Positions 1 to 5,480 of a DNA stretch of 5,909 nt are shown one piece after another (positions within the stretch are counted from its first letter, which is position 1; each line of letters opens with the position of its first letter). A program made the position numbers and the translations under genes. The notes under the pieces are model-generated. The model was given only the letters and a program-made list of their open reading frames with translations, was not told the origin of the DNA and made no database searches. The DNA is from Methanosarcinales archaeon (GTDB lineage: Archaea > Halobacteriota > Syntropharchaeia > Alkanophagales > Methanospirareceae): positions 1 to 5,909 of the forward strand of contig JAUXGS010000067.1 in the NCBI GenBank assembly GCA_030621945.1, in the 5' to 3' direction.

Positions 1-1838
1 TGTAACGCACGTAGTCTCGCGTACATGCGCTCATCCTGAAGATACTGCGCTATTCTCGAGCTGGCATAAGCCATCCAGCCCTGAGTATAAATATTGTTGT
101 GAATCTCGCCCGGATATGCGCCAAACCTGTCCTTCAACTCAAAGTAAGTGAGTTCATCTATCCATGCGTTTGCAACTATAGCACTACCCAATGCATGTGC
201 GCCGTGATACACCCATTCAAGATTATCGCTAAGTGTCGTTGCTATTTCCATCGCATCTTTCACATTCAGCGAAACAATCTCCTCACATTGACATAAGAGG
301 AGCAAGAGGTCAAAATCAGATATGGTTACTCGCCCTTCTTTCTCCATCTCGCTCAAAACCCGTATTCCATCTCTCAGTTCCAGTGCCGAGTTCGTGGATA
401 AATATAGTCGTGAAGCAAGCGTTCCAAATGGTGTAGCTCGTATTGTGTCCCCATCCAGCCCGATAAAGCCTTTTTTCTCCAGATCTCCCAGTATCTCATC
501 CAGTTCCGCTATCACAAAGTCCATGTCACCACTATTTTGGTACGCATAAAAGGTGCTGTTAAGAAAATCGTGGATCTGGTCTATGTGATGTGCACCACTG
601 ACAATAGTTGCAAGAATCTGCTCAGTCATTGTTTCTGCCGAAAACCGCGATTCTATACGCTCTAATTCGCCCTGGATATACATGCTCTGTATCTCCTCGA
701 ACGCATCCTCGTTTCTCGCTACTATTATTCCCGTGCCATACGCATCGTGCTCAGGCCGACCTGCACGACCAAAAACCTGCTTTACCCAGAATAACGGCAT
801 CGGCTCGATTCCCCTACCAAATGTGAAGAACTTATAATTCCTGATTAAAACCACTTTTGCAGGTAAAGAGACTCCCATTGCCAGTGTGGGGGTGCAACAT
901 ATAACTTTCAATGCTCTGTTCCGAAAACTGTCTTCTATCGCTCTTCTCTGCTCCGGGTGCAGCCACGAGTTATGATACGCAACGCCGCATCGAACTATCT
1001 CCGCAAGATCGTCCACACCAATGTCCACCTTCTCTGCGAGCACATTCAACCCTTCACTCTCCATCCTCAACTGCGCTGCGATTTTACGTGCAAAGGATGC
1101 CGCACCTCGTTTCGTATTCACAAAAACAAGAACTTGCGAACCCCGTTTTATCTCCGCGATCACGCGCTCGACTATTTCCCGGTCGTCCTTTGCCAGAAAT
1201 ACCTCTTCCTTTAAAGGCACCGGTCGCCAATCCGATTGTATTACGCATGCATGCAGCCAATCTCCAAACTCCTCGACGTTTGCTATAGTTGCAGATAACG
1301 CGATGACCCGTGCCGAAGGATTGAAACTCATGAACCGTGCCATTGCTCCCTCTAACCGAGGACCTCTCTTCTCATCGCCGAGCACGTGCACCTCATCAAC
1401 AACCACAACTGAAAGCTTTCTTAACCAAGACGGCTTTAACCGTGTGAGCGAATCCAGCTTTTCCAACGTGAGAATTATTATGTCGTCTCTCTCCAAATAT
1501 TGTGAAGAGCTTTCATAATCGCCGGTTGAGATCCCCACTTTCGCAACAGCGCCATATTTATCCTTAAAATTCTGATATTTTTCGTACGCCAATGCGTTCA
1601 GGGGCACGACATAAAGGCATTTCCCCGAAGCGGTTAAAATTGATTTTAACATTGTCAACTCTGCTAACAGCGTTTTCCCACTTGCCGTGGGAGTGGCGAT
1701 AACAAAATTTTTGTTAGTATCGAGCAGGCCTGCCTTTATCGCCTCTTCCTGCGGAGGATACAACTCTAACTCTTTTACCGTGCTATTGCCGAAAATAGCT
1801 TCCGTTTCTCTTTCTAAGTTCAAGTCCGATATTTTCAT
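1..1838 (-). CDS. Hel308-like Ski2-family SF2 DNA helicase (3' end missing)
   Basis: This is an ATP-dependent DNA helicase of the Ski2 family; Hel308 proteins unwind 3'-tailed DNA and act at stalled forks. Translation from ATG at 1838 gives 612 codons without a stop and runs off the left edge; the family is usually about 700 residues, so the end of domain 4 and the C-terminal helix-hairpin-helix domain lie outside. Visible motifs are a Q-motif-like LYPPQ (26-30), Walker A ATPTASGKT (48-56), TLEKLDS (124-130), DEVH (148-151), SAT (182-184), WRPVPL (204-209), VLVFVNTKR (236-244), CTPTLAMGVSLPA (315-327) and QVFGRAGR (354-361). A winged-helix region (about 405-480) and the start of the ratchet domain follow. 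The start is supported by GGAGAGGAA directly upstream and by the Q-motif glutamine falling at residue 30, as I recall for Archaeoglobus Hel308. Several motif residues differ from canonical Hel308 (AYHNSWL at 287-293), so it may be a paralog; I give no symbol. Confidence 0.9.
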   Translation of the reverse strand, partial: MKISDLNLERETEAIFGNSTVKELELYPPQEEAIKAGLLDTNKNFVIATPTASGKTLLAELTMLKSILTASGKCLYVVPLNALAYEKYQNFKDKYGAVAKVGISTGDYESSSQYLERDDIIILTLEKLDSLTRLKPSWLRKLSVVVVDEVHVLGDEKRGPRLEGAMARFMSFNPSARVIALSATIANVEEFGDWLHACVIQSDWRPVPLKEEVFLAKDDREIVERVIAEIKRGSQVLVFVNTKRGAASFARKIAAQLRMESEGLNVLAEKVDIGVDDLAEIVRCGVAYHNSWLHPEQRRAIEDSFRNRALKVICCTPTLAMGVSLPAKVVLIRNYKFFTFGRGIEPMPLFWVKQVFGRAGRPEHDAYGTGIIVARNEDAFEEIQSMYIQGELERIESRFSAETMTEQILATIVSGAHHIDQIHDFLNSTFYAYQNSGDMDFVIAELDEILGDLEKKGFIGLDGDTIRATPFGTLASRLYLSTNSALELRDGIRVLSEMEKEGRVTISDFDLLLLLCQCEEIVSLNVKDAMEIATTLSDNLEWVYHGAHALGSAIVANAWIDELTYFELKDRFGAYPGEIHNNIYTQGWMAYASSRIAQYLQDERMYARLRAL

Positions 1839-1839
1839 T

Positions 1840-1847
1840 TCCTCTCC
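1840..1847 (-). promoter_or_regulatory. Shine-Dalgarno site of the helicase gene
   Basis: On the minus strand the bases just before the ATG at 1838 read GGAGAGGAA. The GGAG core ends five bases from the start codon. This is a good match to the archaeal anti-Shine-Dalgarno sequence and fixes the start choice. Confidence 0.6.
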
Positions 1848-1898
1848 AATACTAACAAACACTCCTTTTCTCGTGCGCTTAGCCCGAAGTTTCGGAAA

Positions 1899-1917
1899 TC
1901 GATAAACTATATATTAC
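1899..1917. promoter_or_regulatory. AT-rich TATA-like element between divergent genes
   Basis: The 130-base gap between the helicase and rpl37ae contains an AT-rich stretch with CTATATATTA at 1907-1916, preceded by purine-rich GAAATCG, which resembles a BRE. For the plus strand it would place transcription start near 1937-1940, about 30 bases before the rpl37ae ATG at 1969. The core is nearly self-complementary, and the minus strand reads AATATATAG then GTTTATCG. It could therefore also serve the helicase, about 70 bases from its ATG. This is a pattern match only; no second clear box is seen in the gap. Confidence 0.45.
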
Positions 1918-1968
1918 TCTAAACATTTCTTTTCAAAGAGATAAGGTTTCTCGTAAAAATAACGAAAG

Positions 1969-2322
1969 ATGGCAAGGAAGCAAAAGAGAAAGAAGGGGAA
2001 AAAGACGAAATCCGCAGGCAGGTTCGGCGCGAGATACGGGAGAAGAATAAGAAAAGCAATTACTGCAATAGAAGAGCGGACACGAGCGGCGCATACGTGC
2101 CCAAAATGTGAACGAGAGTCAGTGAAGAGAATAGGTACGGGGATATGGAAATGCGCAAAATGCGGCTACACGTTCACCGGTGGAACCTATGTCCCTCACA
2201 CACCATTGGGAATAACAGCACAGAGGACAATTAAGAGGATTATAGAACGAGGTGTTGAAGTAGGTGTGGGAAGCGAGAAAGAGACGGAAGCGGAAGGTAC
2301 GGTCGAGGTAGGAGGCGAATAA
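1969..2322 (+). CDS. rpl37ae: Large-subunit ribosomal protein eL43 (L37Ae)
   Basis: This is a zinc-ribbon protein of the archaeal and eukaryotic 50S/60S ribosomal subunit. The 117-residue product has a very basic N-terminus (residues 1-30, starting [15 protein letters not shown]), a [13 protein letters not shown] segment, and four zinc ligands in two CxxC pairs, C44/C47 and C62/C65. These are followed by the family-typical GGTYVPHTP stretch (71-79). Archaeal homologues are usually about 80-95 residues; here the last 20-25 residues form an extra Glu/Gly/Val-rich acidic tail (about 95-117), odd for an rRNA-binding protein. The ATG has no strong Shine-Dalgarno in its last 15 upstream bases (AAGG lies about 22 bases upstream), but the N-terminus matches the family. 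It is the first gene of the plus-strand run and probably the promoter-proximal gene of the operon; rpoP starts six bases after its stop. Confidence 0.95.
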   Translation: MARKQKRKKGKKTKSAGRFGARYGRRIRKAITAIEERTRAAHTCPKCERESVKRIGTGIWKCAKCGYTFTGGTYVPHTPLGITAQRTIKRIIERGVEVGVGSEKETEAEGTVEVGGE

Positions 2323-2328
2323 GCACGT

Positions 2329-2472
2329 ATGGGGTACTATTGCTTGCGGTGCAAAAGGCCGGTGGAAATACACGAAGACGGATACCAGGGAGTCAGATGT
2401 CCCTACTGTGGATATAGAGCGTTGGAAAAGGAGAGACCAACCGTAGTAGTGAAGAAAGTAAAAGCTATTTGA
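2329..2472 (+). CDS. rpoP: DNA-directed RNA polymerase subunit P (Rpo12/RpoP)
   Basis: This is the smallest zinc-binding subunit of archaeal RNA polymerase, the counterpart of eukaryotic Rpb12/ABC10-alpha. It sits in the Rpo3/Rpo10/Rpo11 assembly platform. The 47-residue product has the family's ordered features: MGYYCLRC at the N-terminus with C5 and C8, an RCPYCGYR knuckle with C24 and C27, and a basic C-terminus ending VKKVKAI. Its length is typical for the family. The start lies six bases after the rpl37ae stop, and GGAGG at 2311-2315, inside the last codons of rpl37ae, is a likely ribosome-binding site with a rather long 13-base spacer. Tight spacing behind a ribosomal protein gene is the usual archaeal arrangement and indicates co-transcription. 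Confidence 0.95.
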   Translation: MGYYCLRCKRPVEIHEDGYQGVRCPYCGYRALEKERPTVVVKKVKAI

Positions 2473-2535
2473 AAACAAACATTTCCGGGTTAGCTCCGTT
2501 AAAAGTTTTGTGATTGAACATTTCTAACGTTTGAA

Positions 2536-2802
2536 ATGATGATCAGAGCAGAATTTGAGTTTAAAGATGAGGAAGAAATAGTAAAAACGATATACGAGTC
2601 TATAAAAGAGGAGAGAGAGGAAGTAATAGATAAAAAACGATCCTCTGTTGACCTTGCCCTTGACGGGAACACATTAAGTGTGTATATGAGTGGTGATGAT
2701 ATAATAAGACTGAGGGCGGTGGCGAATACATGGCTTCGATTGTTAAAAGTAGCGGATGAAATGGTGCACGTGGTGAAAGGATGCGGCACGCATGGTTTCT
2801 GA
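2536..2802 (+). CDS. pcc1: KEOPS complex subunit Pcc1
   Basis: Pcc1 is the small dimerising subunit of the KEOPS complex (Kae1, Bud32, Cgi121, Pcc1), which installs the t6A modification at position 37 of ANN-decoding tRNAs. The 88-residue product begins with an alternating beta-strand-like segment (IRAEFEFKDEEE) and carries the family signature around 52-68. There SGDDIIRLRAVANTWLRL matches the Pcc1 pattern of an LRA helix followed by N-x-W-L-R, with R60, N64, W66 and R68. Length fits the family (about 80-90). Two adjacent ATG codons at 2536 and 2539 are equally possible starts; no strong Shine-Dalgarno precedes either. The gene follows rpoP after 63 bases, a neighbourhood common in euryarchaea. 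Its last codons overlap the next small membrane-protein gene in another frame. Confidence 0.9.
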   Translation: MMIRAEFEFKDEEEIVKTIYESIKEEREEVIDKKRSSVDLALDGNTLSVYMSGDDIIRLRAVANTWLRLLKVADEMVHVVKGCGTHGF

Positions 2803-2960
2803 GCGGGATACCTGCATTGGTGTTTATACTGCTGGGCATACTCATCTTCTTAGGCATATTATGGCTGATAATCAGACTATTGGCGTATATCATCATATCG
2901 CTGGGCATTTTGATTTTGGTTCTGGTTTTAGTGTATTTTCTATGGAGGGTTTTTAGCTGA
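2781..2960 (+). CDS. Small two-helix membrane protein, unrecognised
   Basis: I do not recognise this 59-residue protein. It opens with MRHAWFLSGIPALV and consists almost entirely of two hydrophobic segments, about residues 10-31 and 33-55, separated by a single Arg (R32) and capped by R56. It has no acidic residue. The charge pattern suggests a helical hairpin with both ends cytoplasmic. The ATG lies inside the 3' end of pcc1 in a different frame, a 22-base overlap. GGTGA at 2772-2776 gives a well-placed ribosome-binding site with a four-base spacer, and this supports a real, translationally coupled gene. In many euryarchaea a prefoldin beta gene sits near this position; this product is clearly not prefoldin. 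An alternative GTG start at 2820 would lose part of the first helix. A chance hydrophobic frame cannot be excluded. Confidence 0.65.
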   Translation: MRHAWFLSGIPALVFILLGILIFLGILWLIIRLLAYIIISLGILILVLVLVYFLWRVFS

Positions 2961-2968
2961 GTATTTTT
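2949..2968 (+). terminator. Possible oligo-T terminator after the small membrane gene
   Basis: Two runs of five T residues (2950-2954 and 2964-2968) flank the stop codon of the 59-residue gene. Archaeal intrinsic termination often needs only oligo-T, so transcription may end here before rqcH. No stem precedes the runs. The evidence is weak, and read-through into rqcH is equally possible. Confidence 0.25.
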
Positions 2969-3007
2969 GATGGGGGAGTCGTTCCATTTTCCGAGGTAAG
3001 TTATTTC

Positions 3008-3014
3008 TTTTATT
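3008..3014 (+). promoter_or_regulatory. Weak TATA-like box upstream of rqcH
   Basis: The 91-base gap between the small membrane gene and rqcH contains TTTTATT in a T-rich tract. It is about 40 bases before the first ATG and about 55 before the second. It could let rqcH be transcribed separately from the operon before it. This is a loose match, and no other feature is seen in the gap. Confidence 0.25.
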
Positions 3015-3051
3015 GGATACTCCTATCTTCTAAAGAAAAAGAAACGGTTTT

Positions 3052-4971
3052 ATGAAGGAATCAATGAGCAGTGTGGACGTAGCAGCTATCGTTACCGAGC
3101 TACAGGAGCTTGTAGGTGCACGACTCGTAAAAGCGTATCAACCGGGTAAAGAAGAGATACGGCTGAAACTGCATCAAAAAGAGATAGGCTCGCTTGATTT
3201 GATCATCGAAGCAGGGAAAAGAATCCATCTCACCAAATATAAGAGGCCGTCACCTCGAATGCCCTCTAACTTCTCCATGTACATCAGGAAACATCTCAGT
3301 GGCGGTCGGATTGCGCGAATCCAGCAGCTCGAGTTTGACCGGATAGTGGAGATAACGGTAGAACGGTGGGATAAACAACTCAGGTTGATCGCCGAGTTGC
3401 TGCCGCGTGGAAATTTAGTGCTCATTGATGAAAATGGCGACATTATGCTGCCCTTGAGAAGAAAGAGCTTTTCGACACGGGAGCTAAAGGTACGGAAGAG
3501 ATATGAGCGCCCCCCATCACGAGAAAATCCTTTGGCAATAAGCGAGGTAGAATTACAGAATCTCTGCAAATCCGCTGCTCAGGATAAAGATGTGGTACGG
3601 GTTCTTGCGTCTGCGTTGAGCTTAGGTGGCTTATATGCGGAAGAAGTGTGCGAAAAAGCCGGGGTTGATAAGAATAAGAAGGCTAATGAACTCACAGAAA
3701 CCGAATTGAAATCCATTCATGATGCGATACGAACGCTCTTAGAGCCGATCCTCACACAGGACAAGTCCATGCTGAGAGCGCACATCGTATTAGAGGATAA
3801 AGAGAAGGTGGATGTTCTTCCTTTTGAGTTAAGCAGCTATGAGCGCAAAGAAAAAGTCTTTTTCCCTTCTTTTAATGACGCTGCTGACGAGTTCTTCACC
3901 ATGCAAATAGCAGAAGCGGTGGAGGAGCAAGCAAAGACCGAACACGAGAGGGGGGTCAGCAAGTACGAACGCGTACTGAACGAGCAGCTCGAGGCGCTTC
4001 AGAAATTCGAGCGAAAAGAGGCGGAATGGATAAAAAAAGGCGAGTTGATCTACGCACGGTATGTCGAGATAGAAGAGCTACTCCGGGAAATGACTAAAAA
4101 ACGAAAAGTGGTCACGTTGACACTGCCTGACACGGATCTTACACTTGAGATTGACACCACGGCTTCGTTACATAAGAATGCAAGTGCGTATTACGATAAG
4201 GCAAAAACGTTCAGGAAGAAAAGAGAAGGAGTGGAGCGTGCGATAGAAGAGACGAAGGAGCGGATAAGAACGGAGAAGGCGAAAGAATTAGAAATAAAGG
4301 AGGAACTCATCCCGGAGAAGAAAGAAGTCAGGCGAGTAAAAGAGGAATGGTATGAGAAGTTCAGATGGTTTGAGACCTCAGATGGCTTTCTTGTTATTGG
4401 TGGCAAAGACGCAACGACCAATGAGATACTGGTGAAGAAGTACATGGATTCCAAGGATCTGTTTTGTCATACGCAGGCGGAAGGCGCGCCGGTAGTAATT
4501 GCAAAGACCGCTGGGAAAGAAATCTCCGAGGATAGTCTAAAGGAAATAGCGCAATTTGCCACTTCGTATTCCAATCTCTGGAAATACGGGTTCTACGAGG
4601 GTGAATGTTATTGCGTTACCGGTGAGCAGGTGAGTAAGACACCGCAGTCTGGTGAGTACATCAAAAAAGGAAGTTTTGTGGTGCGTGGTAAACGGCAGTA
4701 TTTCAAAGCGGCGTTAGGGTTATGTATCGGGATCAAGAAGGATAAATTAGTCGCCTGTCCTTCGACGGACGTGCTGAAGCAACAACTGGAGATGTACGTA
4801 GAGCTCGAGCCGGAAGGCGAGTTAGAGAAGAACGAGCTGGCAAAAGAGATTGTAAAATTTTTTGTCGAGCGTGCAAAGGCAAATAAAGAATTAGGTGAAG
4901 AAATAGCAAAGAGGGGGCATGAGAAGATAATGGGGTTTCTGCCGCCGGGGAAGTCGAGGATTAAAGGGTAG
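3052..4971 (+). CDS. rqcH: NFACT-family ribosome quality control factor RqcH (archaeal Rqc2/NEMF)
   Basis: RqcH/Rqc2/NEMF proteins bind split large subunits carrying a stalled peptidyl-tRNA and, in bacteria, recruit tRNA-Ala to add alanine tails. The 639-residue product has an NFACT-N domain (about 1-180) starting SSVDVAAIVTELQ. Asp9 and the D96-R97 pair in EFDRIVE correspond by position to residues needed for tRNA recruitment in Rqc2/RqcH. A helix-hairpin-helix region (about 165-235, GGLYAEEVC at 192-200) and charged coiled-coil segments (about 284-350 and 380-433) follow. The NFACT-R (DUF814) domain covers about 435-555 and carries DLFCHTQAEGAPVVI at 469-483. It ends at PPGKSRIKG without a eukaryote-type NFACT-C domain, as expected for an archaeal form. 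The second ATG at 3064 has AAGGA four bases before it, while the first at 3052 has no clear site, so MSSVD may be the true start. Confidence 0.93.
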   Translation: MKESMSSVDVAAIVTELQELVGARLVKAYQPGKEEIRLKLHQKEIGSLDLIIEAGKRIHLTKYKRPSPRMPSNFSMYIRKHLSGGRIARIQQLEFDRIVEITVERWDKQLRLIAELLPRGNLVLIDENGDIMLPLRRKSFSTRELKVRKRYERPPSRENPLAISEVELQNLCKSAAQDKDVVRVLASALSLGGLYAEEVCEKAGVDKNKKANELTETELKSIHDAIRTLLEPILTQDKSMLRAHIVLEDKEKVDVLPFELSSYERKEKVFFPSFNDAADEFFTMQIAEAVEEQAKTEHERGVSKYERVLNEQLEALQKFERKEAEWIKKGELIYARYVEIEELLREMTKKRKVVTLTLPDTDLTLEIDTTASLHKNASAYYDKAKTFRKKREGVERAIEETKERIRTEKAKELEIKEELIPEKKEVRRVKEEWYEKFRWFETSDGFLVIGGKDATTNEILVKKYMDSKDLFCHTQAEGAPVVIAKTAGKEISEDSLKEIAQFATSYSNLWKYGFYEGECYCVTGEQVSKTPQSGEYIKKGSFVVRGKRQYFKAALGLCIGIKKDKLVACPSTDVLKQQLEMYVELEPEGELEKNELAKEIVKFFVERAKANKELGEEIAKRGHEKIMGFLPPGKSRIKG

Positions 4972-4980
4972 TATCCTCGA
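4954..4980 (+). repeat. Inverted repeat straddling the rqcH stop codon
   Basis: The arms at 4954-4961 (TCGAGGAT) and 4973-4980 (ATCCTCGA) are perfectly complementary over 8 bp around an 11-base loop. The loop contains most of the stop codon TAG at 4969-4971. No T run follows directly, so it does not look like a classical terminator; it could be a 3'-end stability or processing element. The significance of one short hairpin is modest. Confidence 0.4.
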
Positions 4981-5030
4981 GGTTAAAATTCCACGTTCAA
5001 AGTAGCAAATTACAAATAGGAGATAGTGAA

Positions 5031-5405
5031 ATGAGTTGGGAAATGCTTTGTATAAAACATGCAGTTCTGGGTGGTTTACCTGAGGATCTACCTTCAGACA
5101 TTGCTTTTATAACAGAAAGAGGCTTCAACACTGTGCTTGAGTTCTTGAACGCGGTGTGGGACCACCCACACCCGTGCTACTTTGTTTGGTGTCGTCATGA
5201 CCAACTCGAGAGAATCAGGAAGATCGATCACCCAGTATTTTCGCTCAAAGTATTGAAAGCAGACACCTACGATAATCAGGAGTACTTACTGCTGAGGGTT
5301 TGCAGCTCTACGTTTTACCATCTTCGCGTGGCAAAACGAATTGAGATCAACGGAGAAACAGGTTGGTTAGTAAAAACGATCGGAAGGAAGATTGAAAAGT
5401 GGTGA
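5031..5405 (+). CDS. Hypothetical protein, 124 residues, unrecognised
   Basis: I do not recognise this protein. It is read as a gene because a clear ribosome-binding site, TAGGAG at 5017-5022, lies eight bases before the ATG, and the frame uses ordinary codons. The AT-rich GTTAAAATT at 4982-4990 could be a TATA box at a sensible distance, although expression from rqcH, 59 bases upstream, is also possible. The product is soluble in character, with no signal peptide or membrane helix. It has a histidine- and cysteine-rich patch, HPHPC at 45-49 followed by C54 and H56, and further cysteines at 7 and 91. The patch could bind metal, but it matches no zinc motif I can name. The C-terminal half alternates hydrophobic and charged residues (FSLKVLKAD, EYLLLRVCS, GWLVKTIGRK), which suggests a beta-rich small domain. 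It contains the 8-bp hairpin at 5153-5172. Confidence 0.7.
   Translation: MSWEMLCIKHAVLGGLPEDLPSDIAFITERGFNTVLEFLNAVWDHPHPCYFVWCRHDQLERIRKIDHPVFSLKVLKADTYDNQEYLLLRVCSSTFYHLRVAKRIEINGETGWLVKTIGRKIEKW
5153..5172 (+). repeat. Perfect 8-bp GC-rich hairpin inside the 124-residue gene
   Basis: GGTGTGGG at 5153-5160 pairs perfectly with CCCACACC at 5165-5172 around the four-base loop ACCA. Six of the eight pairs are G-C. It lies wholly inside coding sequence, in codons for V-W-D-H-P-H-P. It could slow ribosomes or form a structured mRNA element, or it could be a by-product of the HPHP coding sequence. Confidence 0.55.
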
Positions 5406-5440
5406 AATACCTTCCCTTTACATCGGAAAGAAGCAAGCCA

Positions 5441-5453
5441 TTTATACTATATG
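5441..5453 (+). promoter_or_regulatory. TATA-like box upstream of the DUF7669-like gene
   Basis: TTTATACTATATG lies in the 75-base gap after the 124-residue gene, behind purine-rich GAAAGAAGCAAG, which could act as a BRE. It is a good match to an archaeal TATA box. Transcription would start about 25 bases further on, near 5470-5477. The mRNA leader would then be at most about 10 bases, and the Shine-Dalgarno-like GGTGGTGA at 5467-5474 might be partly outside the transcript. Confidence 0.45.
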
Positions 5454-5480
5454 CGATCTTTTAATAGGTGGTGAAGATGA

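Noticed and set aside
911..1518. Plus-strand open frames of 125-165 codons opposite the helicase gene
   Set aside because: They are antisense to conserved helicase motifs, have Ser/Arg-rich compositions typical of antisense reading, and lack ribosome sites.
2119..2478. Minus-strand open frame of 119 codons across rpl37ae and rpoP
   Set aside because: It is antisense to two firmly identified genes; the Phe/Tyr/Ser-rich product looks like antisense translation.
1921..2529. Recurring AACATTTC words at about 1922, 2478 and 2517 in intergenic DNA
   Set aside because: Eight-base AT-rich matches with unequal spacing and different flanks; not enough to call a repeat or operator.
2600..2908. Minus-strand open frame of 102 codons over pcc1 and the small membrane gene
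   Set aside because: It is antisense to the pcc1 signature and to the hydrophobic frame; no ribosome site was seen.
3174..3569. Minus-strand open frame of 131 codons inside rqcH
   Set aside because: It lies opposite the conserved NFACT-N domain and has no recognisable domain or start signal.
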